This document shows, piece after piece, positions 33,084-41,855 of a stretch of 64,000 nucleotides of DNA; position 1 is the first letter of the stretch; every line of letters begins with the position of its first letter. Under the pieces are notes generated by a model that worked only from the letters and a program-made list of their open reading frames with translations, made no database searches and had not been told where the DNA came from. The DNA is from Pseudomonadota bacterium (lineage in GTDB: Bacteria; Myxococcota_A; UBA796; CAJQPC01). Location: the NCBI GenBank assembly GCA_024228935.1, contig JAAESX010000349.1:1-64000 (forward strand), in the 5' to 3' direction. A program made the translations under genes and the position numbers.

Positions 33084-35219
33084 TCAGCCGTAGAACGACG
33101 TCCCTTCCGCAGCCATCTTCCGCAGCAGCGGAGGGGCCTCGAACCGGTCGCCGAAGCGCGCGGTCATCGTGTCGCACTTCTCGACGAAGTTCGCGGCGCC
33201 GATCCGGTCGATGTAGGACAACGGCCCACCGGTCCAGGGCGCGAAGCCCCAGCCCAGCACGGCTCCCACATCGGCGTCCTCCTCGGACAGCAGGATTCCC
33301 TGGTCCATGCACCGGGCCGCCTCGAGCGCCTGGGTGAACAGGAACCGCTGCTCCAGGGACTCGACGGAAGGCTGCACATCCGACACAGGCCAGAGCTCGA
33401 CCAGGCCGGCCCACAGGCGCTTCTCGGTCTTCCGACCCTCGCGGGTGTAGTCGTAGAACCCGGCCGCAGCGCGCTTGCCGGTCCGTCCACCCAGCACGAT
33501 CTTCTCGAGGATGGGCTGGCTCGGGTTGTTCGGAGCGGCGTCGCCCAGATCCTCGCGGGTCTGTTTGCCGACCTGGACCATCAAGCCGAGGCCGACCTCG
33601 TCGGCCAGGGCCAGCGGTGCCATGGGCATGCCCGTGCGCTTGCCGGCGTTCTCGATGAGCGCCGGCTGGATGCCCTCGGCCAGCATCACGAGCCCCTCGG
33701 TGATGAAGGTACCGAACACCCGCGACGTGTAGAACCCTCTGGAGTCGTTCACGACGATGGGCGTCTTTCCGATGGCCTGCACGAAGTCGAGCGACCAGGC
33801 GAGGCACTCGTCGCTGGTCCTCTCGCCACGGATGACCTCGACCAAGGGCATGCGCTCGACGGGGCTGAAGAAGTGAAGCCCGATGAAGTTCTCCGGCCGG
33901 CACGAGGCCTCGGCCAGGCCCGTGATCGGCAGGGTCGAGGTGTTCGAGCCCAAGACCGCATCCGTCGCGATGACCGCCTCGGCCGACTTCGTCACAGCGG
34001 CCTTCACGGGGCGCTTCTCGAAGACCGCCTCGACCACCATCTGGCAGTCGGCCAGGTCCGCGTAGTCGCTGGTCGCCTGGATCCTGTCCAGGAGCGCCTG
34101 CTTCTTCTCCTCGGTCGAGCGGCCTCGTCCGATGGCTCGGTCCTGCTTCTGTGCGGTGTACGCCTTGCCCTTGTCCGCGTTCTCCTGGGACAGGTCGAGC
34201 AGGACGACGTCCAGCCCCTTGCGTGCGGCGACGTACGCGATGCCTGCGCCCATGAGGCCCGCACCCACGACGCCGACCTTCGTGTAGGTCCGCTTGGGCA
34301 CGTCGGCGGGGCGCCGAGCGAGCTTGTTGGCTCGACCGAGCGCCAGGAACAGCGTGCGGATCATCGCGCCGGCAGTGGGGTCGAGCAGCAGCGACACGAA
34401 GTACCGCCTCTCGATCTCCAGCGCCGGGTCCATCGGCAGGCGCAACCCCTCGGAAACGCACGACATGATCGCAAGGCCAGCCGGGTAGTTCCGATAGGTC
34501 TTGTCCGTGAACATGGCGGTCCCGACCATGAAGGTCTGGGTGCTGGTGGCCACGTCCATGCCACCACCGGGCACCTTGAATCCCTTGCGGTCCCAGGGGT
34601 TTGTCGGCTCAGGTCCCGTTGCGAGCCACGCCTTGGCCGCCGACATCAGCTCGTCCGCCGGGACGACGGCATCGACCAGTCCGGTCTTCAGCGCCTTCGC
34701 CGGGTCGAGTGACTTGCCCTCGAGCAGCAGCGGGAGCGACTTCTGGATGCCGATCATGCGGGGGACGCGCTGCGTGCCTCCGGCACCCGGCAACAAGCCC
34801 AGCTGGGCCTCCGGAAGACCGAGCTGCACCCGGCTGGAGTCCACGACCACGCGGTGGTGACACGCCAGGGCGAGCTCGAAGCCCCCGCCCAGCGCGGTTC
34901 CGTTCAGCGCACAGGCCACGGGCTTTCCGCAGGTCTCGATGCGACGCAGGATGCTGGACAGCGAGCCGGCGCCGTCGTGGAGTTCCTGGGCGGAACGGCC
35001 GCCCTTGCACATGTCCTCGACGGTCTCCAGGTCCGCGCCCGCGATGAAGTCCTTCTTCGCCGAGGTGAAGATGATGCCGGTGACAGCCTCGTCGGCCACG
35101 ACCTGCTCGACCGAGGCGACGAGCGCGTCGATCGAGGCCTGGTTGAAGACGTTCTGCTTCCGGTCGGGCATGTCCCAGGTCAGGACAGCGACGCCGCCCT
35201 CGATGGTGATGTCGATCAT
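33084..35219 (-). CDS. Multifunctional fatty-acid oxidation enzyme (FadB-like): hydratase plus 3-hydroxyacyl-CoA dehydrogenase
   Basis: A protein of 711 residues. The N-terminal crotonase domain (1-190) shows ITIEGGVAVLTWD, FIAGADLETVEDM and ALNGTALGGGFELALACHHRV, then AQLGLLPGAGGTQR with the active-site Glu. After a linker, the dehydrogenase starts near residue 310 (VGVVGAGLMGAGIAYVAARKG), with IGLHFFSPVERMPLVEVI and a C-terminal helical HAD domain. It carries out hydration and NAD-dependent oxidation of 3-hydroxyacyl-CoA in beta-oxidation. The ATG follows the TAG of the thiolase gene with no gap, so a trifunctional-type thiolase/FadB pair is implied. The operon promoter is the operator at 36450-36463. 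Confidence 0.88.
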   Translation of the reverse strand: MIDITIEGGVAVLTWDMPDRKQNVFNQASIDALVASVEQVVADEAVTGIIFTSAKKDFIAGADLETVEDMCKGGRSAQELHDGAGSLSSILRRIETCGKPVACALNGTALGGGFELALACHHRVVVDSSRVQLGLPEAQLGLLPGAGGTQRVPRMIGIQKSLPLLLEGKSLDPAKALKTGLVDAVVPADELMSAAKAWLATGPEPTNPWDRKGFKVPGGGMDVATSTQTFMVGTAMFTDKTYRNYPAGLAIMSCVSEGLRLPMDPALEIERRYFVSLLLDPTAGAMIRTLFLALGRANKLARRPADVPKRTYTKVGVVGAGLMGAGIAYVAARKGLDVVLLDLSQENADKGKAYTAQKQDRAIGRGRSTEEKKQALLDRIQATSDYADLADCQMVVEAVFEKRPVKAAVTKSAEAVIATDAVLGSNTSTLPITGLAEASCRPENFIGLHFFSPVERMPLVEVIRGERTSDECLAWSLDFVQAIGKTPIVVNDSRGFYTSRVFGTFITEGLVMLAEGIQPALIENAGKRTGMPMAPLALADEVGLGLMVQVGKQTREDLGDAAPNNPSQPILEKIVLGGRTGKRAAAGFYDYTREGRKTEKRLWAGLVELWPVSDVQPSVESLEQRFLFTQALEAARCMDQGILLSEEDADVGAVLGWGFAPWTGGPLSYIDRIGAANFVEKCDTMTARFGDRFEAPPLLRKMAAEGTSFYG

Positions 35220-36431
35220 CTAGTTGACCCTCTCGATGACGGTGGCGGTCCCCATGCCCGCGCCCACACACAGTGCGGCGCAGCCCAGCTCCTGGTCGGT
35301 CCGCTCCATCTCGTCGAGCAGCGTGCCGAGGATCATGGCGCCGGTGGCGCCCAGGGGGTGGCCGAGCGCGATGGCTCCGCCGTTGACGTTGACGTTGTCG
35401 TGGCCCAGGTCGAGCTCCTGCATGAACCGCAGGACGACCGCCGAGAAGGCCTCGTTGATCTCCCACAGACCCACGTCCGTGGTCTCGACGCCGCCTCGCT
35501 TCATCGCCTTCTTCGCTGCGTCCGCGGGGCCCGTGAGCATGATGGTCGGCTCGCTGCCGATCGAGGCGAAGGACCGAATGCGGGCTCGAGGCGTGAGCCC
35601 CAGCCGCTCGCCGGCTTCCCGCGAACCCAGCAGGATGGCGGCGCTGCCATCGACGATGCCCGAGCTGTTGCCAGCGGTGTGGACGTGCTCGATGCGCTCG
35701 ACCTGGGGGTACTTCTGGAGCGCCACGGCGTCGAAGCCGTACTGAGCGCCCATCACCTGGAACGCTGCCCGGAGCTTCGCCAGGCTCTCGGTCGTCGTGG
35801 TCGGCCGCATGTGCTCGTCGACCGCCAGCACCCCGATGCCGTTCATGTCGGTAACGGGGACGATGCTGCTTTTGAACCGGCCCTCGCTCCAGGCGGCAGC
35901 GGCGCGCTGCTGGGACTGGACCGCGTAGGCATCGCAGTCGTCGCGGTCGAAGCCGTACAGGGTCGCCACCAGGTCGGCGCTGACGCCCTGGGGGATGAAG
36001 TACAGGTCCGAGGCGATCTGGGGGTCGGTCGCCCACGCGCCTCGACTGCTGCCCATCGGGACCCGGCTCATGCTCTCGACGCCGCCGCCGACGGTGACCT
36101 CGCACATGCCGGCCATCACCTTGGCGGCCGCGATGTTGGTCGCCTCGAGTCCGCTCGCGCAGAAGCGACTGACCTGGACGCCCGGAACGGACTGGCCGTA
36201 CCCAGCTCGCAGCGCTGCGATCCGAGCGATGCAGCTGCCCTGCTCCAGGACTGGCTCGACGCAGCCGAGGACGACGTCGTCGATCACCTCGGCGTCGAAG
36301 TCGTTGCGATTCACCAACGCTTCCAGGGTGATGCGCGCCAGGTCGACGGGCGTGACCGTCGCCAGCGAGCCGCTCGCTCGGCCCTTTCCGCGCGGCGTGC
36401 GCACGGCGTCGTAGATGAAGCAGTCGGGCAT
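35220..36431 (-). CDS. Acetyl-CoA acyltransferase (thiolase), FadA-like
   Basis: A protein of 403 residues with a full thiolase core: Cys91 in SRFCASGLEATNIAAAKVM, GGVESMSRVPMG, NEAF, GGAIALGHPLGATGAMILG with the catalytic His, and the second Cys in AALCVGAGMG. The start at 36431 is 18 nt downstream (on its own strand) of the operator at 36450-36463. The TAG is directly followed by the FadB start. Together they should run the hydration-oxidation-thiolysis steps for a side-chain or straight-chain acyl-CoA. It differs from the FadA6-like thiolase in the long operon. Confidence 0.87.
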   Translation of the reverse strand: MPDCFIYDAVRTPRGKGRASGSLATVTPVDLARITLEALVNRNDFDAEVIDDVVLGCVEPVLEQGSCIARIAALRAGYGQSVPGVQVSRFCASGLEATNIAAAKVMAGMCEVTVGGGVESMSRVPMGSSRGAWATDPQIASDLYFIPQGVSADLVATLYGFDRDDCDAYAVQSQQRAAAAWSEGRFKSSIVPVTDMNGIGVLAVDEHMRPTTTTESLAKLRAAFQVMGAQYGFDAVALQKYPQVERIEHVHTAGNSSGIVDGSAAILLGSREAGERLGLTPRARIRSFASIGSEPTIMLTGPADAAKKAMKRGGVETTDVGLWEINEAFSAVVLRFMQELDLGHDNVNVNGGAIALGHPLGATGAMILGTLLDEMERTDQELGCAALCVGAGMGTATVIERVN

Positions 36432-36449
36432 GTGGACCTCTCTCGCAGC

Positions 36450-36463
36450 TAGAACATGTTTCA
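36450..36463. promoter_or_regulatory. KstR-type operator TAGAACATGTTTCA (for the thiolase-FadB operon)
   Basis: A variant half-palindrome ending TTTCA but still matching TNNAACNNGTTNNA. It lies 18 nt before the thiolase start. It is one of two identical 14-mers, 24 bp apart. Confidence 0.78.
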
Positions 36464-36473
36464 GTTACCCTGC

Positions 36474-36487
36474 TAGAACATGTTTCA
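36474..36487. promoter_or_regulatory. KstR-type operator TAGAACATGTTTCA overlapping the racemase start codon
   Basis: An exact copy of the site at 36450-36463. Its central ATG (36480-36482) is the only plausible start codon of the racemase gene, so the operator spans the translation start. No Shine-Dalgarno sequence is visible upstream. Confidence 0.75.
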
Positions 36488-37556
36488 GCAAGCCCTCGTT
36501 CCGCTCGAAGGGAAGGTCATCCTCGACCTGTCCCGCTACCTGCCGGGGCCTTGGCTGACGCGGATTCTCTGCGACCTCGGCGCGACGGTGATCAAGGTCG
36601 AGCCCCCGTCGGGCGACACGCTTCGGCACCTCCCGCCGCTGGTGAACGGGGTCGGAGCGGCCTTCGCGGCGCTCAACGCGGGGAAGCGGTCGATCGTGCT
36701 CGACCTGAAGACGCCACAGGACCTCGAAGCGCTCCTCAAGCTGGCCGAAGGCGCCGATGTGCTGGTCGAGTCGTTCCGGCCCGGCAAGCTCGCCAAGCTG
36801 GGCGCGTCCCTCGAGGCGCTCCAGGCCAGGAACGCGAAGCTCGTGGTCTGTTCTCTGTCCGGGTACGGCAAGGACAGCCAGCGCGCGGGGCACGACCTGG
36901 ACTACGTCGCGCGGGCCGGGGTTCTCGGGCTGTTCGGTCCGGCGGATCGCCCCCCCGTCGTCCCGGGAGTGCAGGTCGCCGACATGAGCGGAGCGCTGCA
37001 CGCGGCCATCGGCATCCTGGGAGCGCTGATGGAGGTCGAGCAGACCGGACAGGGACGGCACCTGGATGTCAGCCTCACGCGCTCGGCGATGCCGTTCGCC
37101 ATCATGGCGCTCGCTGGGCAGATCGGCGGGCGAGGCCAGGGCATGCTGACCGGGGGCGCTCCCGGGAACCGGGTCTACGCATGTGCGGACGGCGAGCACA
37201 TCGCTCTCGCCAGCCTGGAGCCGCACTTCTTCGCCACGTTCTGCCAGCGCGCCGGGCAGCCGGAGCTCGCAGGGCGGCCGCCGTGGGATGCGTCGCTGGG
37301 GCCCGACCTCGAGGCGCTCTTCGCGACACGGCCTCGGCAGGAATGGGTCGAGCTGATGGCGGGGCTGGACGTCTGCCTGGAGCCCGTCGCGACCGTCGAC
37401 GAAGCGCTCGCCGATCCGGAGCTCGGGGCCGCTATCGCCGAGGCCGGCGGCTTTCGGGTGCTGCAGTCCCATCACGGCGCGCCACCAGCACCCGTCGAGT
37501 CGGGGCCCCCCTCGCTCGACGAGCACGGGGCCGCAATCCGCGAGGAGCTGGCGTGA
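36480..37556 (+). CDS. Alpha-methylacyl-CoA racemase (CaiB/BaiF family)
   Basis: A protein of 358 residues. The family core is seen in GKVILDLSRYLPGPW, LGATVIKVEPP and ADVLVESFRPGKLAKLG. His138 in GHDLDYVARAG and Asp168 in VQVADMSG match the residues used for proton transfer in alpha-methylacyl-CoA racemases. This enzyme interconverts the 25R and 25S forms of cholesterol side-chain acyl-CoA esters before dehydrogenation. The start is the ATG at 36480, inside the operator, since no other in-frame start exists in the N-terminal region. The next six genes overlap it and each other and belong to the F420 module. Leaderless translation is suspected. Confidence 0.78.
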   Translation: MFQQALVPLEGKVILDLSRYLPGPWLTRILCDLGATVIKVEPPSGDTLRHLPPLVNGVGAAFAALNAGKRSIVLDLKTPQDLEALLKLAEGADVLVESFRPGKLAKLGASLEALQARNAKLVVCSLSGYGKDSQRAGHDLDYVARAGVLGLFGPADRPPVVPGVQVADMSGALHAAIGILGALMEVEQTGQGRHLDVSLTRSAMPFAIMALAGQIGGRGQGMLTGGAPGNRVYACADGEHIALASLEPHFFATFCQRAGQPELAGRPPWDASLGPDLEALFATRPRQEWVELMAGLDVCLEPVATVDEALADPELGAAIAEAGGFRVLQSHHGAPPAPVESGPPSLDEHGAAIREELA

Positions 37557-38044
37557 GCTTCCCTTGCACCCCCATGGGCGTCGACGACTACGCCCGGATG
37601 CCGCAGCGCTTCGAGTTCGAGGTCGAGATCGCCTGCACCCCGGACGAGCTCTTCGACGTCTTCGAGGATCCGGCCAGCTGGCCGGTCTGGGCGTCGCCTG
37701 GCATTGCCCGCGTCGAGTGGACCAGCCCCAAGCCGTACGGCCTCGGCACCACCCGAACGGTCTACATGACCGGTGGGCTGGCCGTGGACGAGGAGTTCAC
37801 GGTCTGGGAGCGGGGCAAGAAGATGGCCTTCACGTTCCTCAGCACCAGCGAGGACGTGTGGGAGCAGTTCGGCGAGCTCTACGAGGTCCAGGACCTGGGT
37901 GAAGCCGGCTGCCGCCTGAACTGGACCGTCGCCTACGACCCGCGCGGTACGTTCGGGTCCATCCACTTCCTCGTGAAGCCCTTCATGGGCCTCACGCTCG
38001 GCAGATACATGAAATCCCTGAAGAAGTACGTGGAGAAGCGATGA
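37553..38044 (+). CDS. SRPBCC-family protein
   Basis: A protein of 163 residues from a GTG overlapping the racemase stop (GTGA). The helix-grip pattern is visible in FEVEIACTPDELFDVFEDPASWPVW, with alternating strands RVEWTSPKPYGLGTTRTVYM and a C-terminal helix FMGLTLGRYMKSLKKYV. It is one of three SRPBCC genes in the regulon and shares the lipid-binding fold with those at 5803 and 54264, but is not a close copy. No catalytic residues can be assigned. Its ATGA overlap with the F420-dependent oxidoreductase suggests a linked role. Confidence 0.72.
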   Translation: MSFPCTPMGVDDYARMPQRFEFEVEIACTPDELFDVFEDPASWPVWASPGIARVEWTSPKPYGLGTTRTVYMTGGLAVDEEFTVWERGKKMAFTFLSTSEDVWEQFGELYEVQDLGEAGCRLNWTVAYDPRGTFGSIHFLVKPFMGLTLGRYMKSLKKYVEKR

Positions 38045-39063
38045 AGCTCGGACTGATGCTCGGCTACAGCGGCAAGAGGCTGTCGATCGACATGGATCTC
38101 GTCAAGGAGGCGGAGTCGCTCGGCTACCACTCGGTGTGGACCGCCGAGGCGTGGGGCAGCGATGCGCTGACCCCGCTGGCCTGGATCGCCGCGCAGACCT
38201 CGACCATCAAGCTCGGGACCGGGATCATGCAGATCCCCGGGCGGTCCCCGGCGAACGCGGCCATGAGCGCGATGACGCTGGACGCGCTGTCCGACGGTCG
38301 CTTCATCATGGGCCTCGGCACCAGCGGTCCCCAGGTCGTCGAGGGCTGGCACGGGCAGCCGTTCAGCAAGCCGCTGACCTGGATGCGCGAGTACATCGAC
38401 ATCGTCCGTCAGATCTTCCGTCGCGAGGCGCCGATGTCCTTCGACGGCGTGAAGTACCAGATCCCGTACACCGGTCCCGGCTCGACGGGGCAGGGGAAGC
38501 CGCTCAAGAGCATCCTCCACGGACGCCCGGACATCCCGATCTTCACCGGCTCGATGGCGCCGAAGAGCCAGGCGATGTCGGCCGAGCTGGGCGATGGCTG
38601 CCTGCTCACCTGCATGCACCCGGAGCACTCCGAGGTCAGCGAAGTCAACTTCCGTCGCGGGCTGGAGAAGGCTGGCAAGACGCGCGACCAGTTCACGCTC
38701 GCCCCCACCATGGCCGTCGCCATCGGCGATGACCTGGATCGACTCCGCTTCCCGCTCAAGGCCCAGCTGGCGCTCTACATCGGCGGCATGGGGTCGAAGA
38801 AGAAGAACTTCTACAAGGACTACATCTGCAAGGTCGGCTTCGAGGCCGAGGCCGAGGCCATCCAGGACCGCTTCCTGTCCGGCGACCGCAACGGCGCCAT
38901 CGGGCTGGTCCCGGACGAGCTGGTCGACGCCGTGCACTTGATCGGCAGCAAGGAGCGGGTCCGCGACCAGCTCGAGGTCTGGAAGGAGTCGAGCGCGGAC
39001 CTGCTGCTCATCGGCGCGGTCGACGCGGAGTCGCTTCGCACCCTTGCCGAACTGGCCCTCTGA
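38041..39063 (+). CDS. F420-dependent oxidoreductase, luciferase-like (LLM) family, Rv3520c-like
   Basis: A protein of 340 residues with the TIM-barrel LLM pattern: LGLMLGYSG at the start, AESLGYHSVWTAEAWGSDALTPLAWIA, IKLGTGIMQIPGRSPANAAMSAMTLDALSDGRFIMGLG and IPIFTGSMAPKSQAMSAELGDGCL. This group uses the deazaflavin F420. Rv3520c, a related protein, lies in the mycobacterial cholesterol region. The following gene encodes F420:NADP reductase and the next three make F420, so the substrate reaction is probably a reduction or oxidation of a steroid ketone. The actual substrate is unknown. The stop overlaps the next ATG by one base (TGATG). Confidence 0.82.
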   Translation: MKLGLMLGYSGKRLSIDMDLVKEAESLGYHSVWTAEAWGSDALTPLAWIAAQTSTIKLGTGIMQIPGRSPANAAMSAMTLDALSDGRFIMGLGTSGPQVVEGWHGQPFSKPLTWMREYIDIVRQIFRREAPMSFDGVKYQIPYTGPGSTGQGKPLKSILHGRPDIPIFTGSMAPKSQAMSAELGDGCLLTCMHPEHSEVSEVNFRRGLEKAGKTRDQFTLAPTMAVAIGDDLDRLRFPLKAQLALYIGGMGSKKKNFYKDYICKVGFEAEAEAIQDRFLSGDRNGAIGLVPDELVDAVHLIGSKERVRDQLEVWKESSADLLLIGAVDAESLRTLAELAL

Positions 39064-39683
39064 TGCGCATCGGACTCATCGGTGGAACCGGTCGCGAGGG
39101 GACCGGGCTCGCCCTGCGCTGGAAGCGAGCGGGTCACGACGTCTTCCTCGGCTCGCGCGATGCGGCGCGGGGGCAGGCTCGCGCCAAGGAGCTCGGCGTC
39201 CAGGGAGGCAGCAACGAGCAGGCCTGCGACGCTGACGTCGTCCTGCTCGCCGTCCCGTACGGAGCCCACGCGAAGACGCTGACCGGGCTGCGGGATGCGC
39301 TCTCCGGACGCGTCCTGATCGACATCACGGTCCCGCTGGCGCCGTCCAAGGTCCAGTCGGTGAACCTGCCGTCGGGGCAGTCCGCCGCGCTCGAGGCCCA
39401 GGCCCTGCTCCCCGAGACCACGGTCGTCGCGGCGCTGCATCACGTCAGCTCGGCGCACCTGGCCGACCTCGAGCACACGCCCGACTGCGACGTGCTCGTC
39501 TGCAGCAATGACAAGCCCGCCCGCGCACTGGTCGCCGACCTGATGAACGACCTGGGGCTCCGGGGCCTGGAGGCCGGACGGCTGAAGAACGCGATCGCGC
39601 TGGAGTCGCTGACCCCGGTGCTCATCTTCATGAACAAGAAGTACGGCACGACGACGGGTCTGCGGGTCACCGGCATCGAGTGA
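39063..39683 (+). CDS. npdG: F420:NADP(H) oxidoreductase
   Basis: A protein of 206 residues with the Fno/NpdG signature: MRIGLIGGTGREGTGLALRWKRAG at the start and a SRD motif that follows beta-2 and selects NADP. The DVVLLAVPYGA strand and LIDITVPL segment follow. The C-terminal helices LMNDLGLRGLEAGRLKNAIALESLTP are characteristic of this small family, which transfers hydride between NADPH and F420. Here it would supply F420H2 to the LLM enzyme encoded just upstream. It lies between that gene and cofE, with 1-nt and 4-nt overlaps. The dependence on F420 is an assignment by family. Confidence 0.82.
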   Translation: MRIGLIGGTGREGTGLALRWKRAGHDVFLGSRDAARGQARAKELGVQGGSNEQACDADVVLLAVPYGAHAKTLTGLRDALSGRVLIDITVPLAPSKVQSVNLPSGQSAALEAQALLPETTVVAALHHVSSAHLADLEHTPDCDVLVCSNDKPARALVADLMNDLGLRGLEAGRLKNAIALESLTPVLIFMNKKYGTTTGLRVTGIE

Positions 39684-40399
39684 GCCTGGAGATCCTCCCG
39701 GTCCTGGGGCTCCCGGCCATCGTCCCTGGCGCCGACCTCGGCGCGCTGGTGTACGCCGCGACCGCGCTCCTGCCAGGGGACGTGCTCGTCCTGGCGTCGA
39801 CCGTCGTAGCCAAGTCCGAAGGACGTCGTGTTGCCCTGGCCGATGTCGAGGTCTCCGAGCGAGCCCAGGCACTTGCGGTCCAGGTGGACAAGGACCCGCG
39901 GCTCGTCGAGCTCATCCTCCGCGAGAGCACCCAGGTGTCGCGAGCGGTCCCCGGCGTGCTCATCGTCCGGCACCGGCTCGGGCTCGTGTCTGCCAACGCG
40001 GGCATCGACCGCTCGAACGTCGGCGCCGAGGACCACGTGCTCCTGCTGCCCCAGGACCCCGACGCCAGCGCGCGAGACCTGTCCGCGAAGCTGGGGTGCG
40101 CCGTCGTCGTCAGCGACTCGCTCGGCCGGCCCTTTCGTGTCGGGACCACCGGAGCCGCCATCGGGGTCGCCGGTCTCCCCGCCGTGCTCGACCGACGAGG
40201 CGCCGTCGACCTCGACGGGTGCGTCCTGGAGCACACGGTCGTCGCCCTGGCCGACCAGATCGCCGCCGCCGCCGAGCTCGTGATGGGTCAGGCGGACGAG
40301 GGCATCCCCGCCGCCATCGTGCGCGGGCTCGACCTGCCCTGGACGGACAGCTCGGCGTCCGAGCTGTGCCGCGACGCCGACAAGGACCTCTACCTGTGA
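39680..40399 (+). CDS. cofE: F420-0:gamma-glutamyl ligase
   Basis: A protein of 239 residues from a GTG overlapping the previous stop (GTGA). CofE features are ILPVLGLPAIVPGADL at the start, LVLASTVVAKSEGRRVAL, the RESTQVSRAVPGVLIVRHRLGLVSANAGIDRSN block and VVVSDSLGRPFRVGTTGAAIGVAG, which bind the GTP and glutamate. It adds gamma-linked glutamates to F420-0. In actinobacteria the homologue FbiB is fused to a nitroreductase-like domain that reduces dehydro-F420-0; that domain is absent here. The gene is followed by cofD and cofC in a GTGA chain. Confidence 0.87.
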   Translation: MSLEILPVLGLPAIVPGADLGALVYAATALLPGDVLVLASTVVAKSEGRRVALADVEVSERAQALAVQVDKDPRLVELILRESTQVSRAVPGVLIVRHRLGLVSANAGIDRSNVGAEDHVLLLPQDPDASARDLSAKLGCAVVVSDSLGRPFRVGTTGAAIGVAGLPAVLDRRGAVDLDGCVLEHTVVALADQIAAAAELVMGQADEGIPAAIVRGLDLPWTDSSASELCRDADKDLYL

Positions 40400-41283
40400 A
40401 GGTCGTCGCGCTGGCCGGTGGCGTCGGAGGAGCTCGTCTGGTCGACGGGCTGGCCCAGGCTTGCGAGCTGACCACCATCGTGAACACGGGCGACGACTTC
40501 GACCACTGGGGCCTGCGGATCTGTCCGGACCTGGACACCGTGATGTACACCCTCGCCGGACTGGCGAACCCGAAGCAGGGCTGGGGCATCCAGGACGAGA
40601 CCTGGGGCACCTTCGAGCGGGTCCAGGCCATGGGCGGAGAGGACTGGTTCCGGCTCGGCGACCGCGACCTTGCGACGCACCTGACGCGGACCCACTGGCT
40701 GCGGCAGGGCCTGCCGTTGTCCGAGGTGACCCGACGGCTCTGCAAGGCGCTGGGCGTCACCTCACGGGTGCTTCCGATGTGCGAGGGGGCGCGGCCGACC
40801 ACCGTCCGGACCGAGACCGGGTGGCTCGACTTCCAGACCTGGCTCGTCCGTCAGCGTGCGCCCCAGGCCTGGGAGGTCCGCTCCGAGGGGGACCCCGAGC
40901 CGGCTGTCGGCGTGGTCGACGCCATCGAGACTGCTGACCTCGTCGTCATCGCGCCGAGCAACCCGTACGTGTCCGTGGATTCGATGCTCGGACTCGGCGG
41001 CGTGCGGCGTGCGGTGGGTGCTGCTCGTGTCGTCGCCGTCTCGCCCATCGTCGGGGGTCGGGCCGTGAAGGGTCCGCTGGCGGAGATGATCCCCAACCTC
41101 GCCGGTCGGCCGGCGACCGCGGCGGCGGTTCGCGCCCACTACGGCGACCTGGTCGATGGGTTCGTCCTGCAGCACGGTGACGACGCCCCGGGCCCCGTCC
41201 TGCACGAGGAGATCATCATGGGCGGCCGCGAGGACCGGACTCGGCTCGCGCGGGCCGTCCTGGCCTTCGGGGAGACGCTGTGA
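40396..41283 (+). CDS. cofD: 2-phospho-L-lactate (or related) transferase
   Basis: A protein of 295 residues from a GTG overlapping the cofE stop. The start VKVVALAGGVGGARLVDGLAQAC is the family hallmark, with NTGDDFDHWGLRICPDLDTVMYTLAG, LGDRDLATHLTRTHWLRQG and ADLVVIAPSNPYVSVDSMLGLGGVR. CofD couples the activated lactate (or phosphoenolpyruvate or glycerate) to the deazaflavin F0, giving F420-0 or dehydro-F420-0. The choice of three-carbon unit cannot be read from sequence. The gene lies between cofE and cofC in the racemase operon. Confidence 0.9.
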   Translation: MKVVALAGGVGGARLVDGLAQACELTTIVNTGDDFDHWGLRICPDLDTVMYTLAGLANPKQGWGIQDETWGTFERVQAMGGEDWFRLGDRDLATHLTRTHWLRQGLPLSEVTRRLCKALGVTSRVLPMCEGARPTTVRTETGWLDFQTWLVRQRAPQAWEVRSEGDPEPAVGVVDAIETADLVVIAPSNPYVSVDSMLGLGGVRRAVGAARVVAVSPIVGGRAVKGPLAEMIPNLAGRPATAAAVRAHYGDLVDGFVLQHGDDAPGPVLHEEIIMGGREDRTRLARAVLAFGETL

Positions 41284-41831
41284 TCTGGGCCGTCCTGCCG
41301 GTGAAGTCGTTCGAGCGGGCGAAGTCCCGACTCGCGCCGTCGCTGTCCCCGGAGCGTCGCCGGTCCCTGGCGCGCTCGATGTTCCTGCACGTCGGTCGCA
41401 CGGTCGCGCCGGAGGTCGACGGCGTGCTGGTCGCCACCGACGGAGACGAGGTCGCGATGCTCGCTGCGGGGCTCGGCTTCGACGTGCTGCGGGACGAGGG
41501 GCCGGGGCGGCTGGCGGTGGTCGTGGACCGTGCGGTCGAGACGCTGGCGGGGCGGGCCGTCTCTGCGTTGGTCCTGATGAGCGACCTGCCGGAGGTCAGC
41601 CGGCCGGATGTGCGGGCGATGCTCGGCGGACCCTGCATCGCTCCGGACCAGGCCGAGTTGGGGACCAACGCGCTCCACGTTCCCATCGGGACGTCGACGT
41701 CGTTCGGTCACGAGGACAGCTTCCGGCGTCACATCGAGCGGCTGCAGTTCGACGTCGTGCGGCGTCCGGGGCTGGCCCAGGACATCGATCAGCCCGAGGA
41801 TCTGTGGCGGCTCGGACGCCCTACGGTCTGA
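41280..41831 (+). CDS. cofC: 2-phospho-L-lactate guanylyltransferase
   Basis: A protein of 183 residues from a GTG overlapping the cofD stop. CofC motifs are IWAVLPVKSFERAKSRLAPSL at the start, RRSLARSMFLHVGRTV, VLVATDGDEVAML and a C-terminal DIDQPEDLWRLG. It activates the three-carbon acid with GTP for CofD. The length is a little below the usual 200 or more but the N-terminal nucleotide-binding loop is complete. It is the last gene of the racemase-to-F420 operon, 25 nt from the convergent hydrolase gene. Confidence 0.85.
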   Translation: MIWAVLPVKSFERAKSRLAPSLSPERRRSLARSMFLHVGRTVAPEVDGVLVATDGDEVAMLAAGLGFDVLRDEGPGRLAVVVDRAVETLAGRAVSALVLMSDLPEVSRPDVRAMLGGPCIAPDQAELGTNALHVPIGTSTSFGHEDSFRRHIERLQFDVVRRPGLAQDIDQPEDLWRLGRPTV

Positions 41832-41855
41832 CCCGCTCGGACGAACCGCCTCGGA

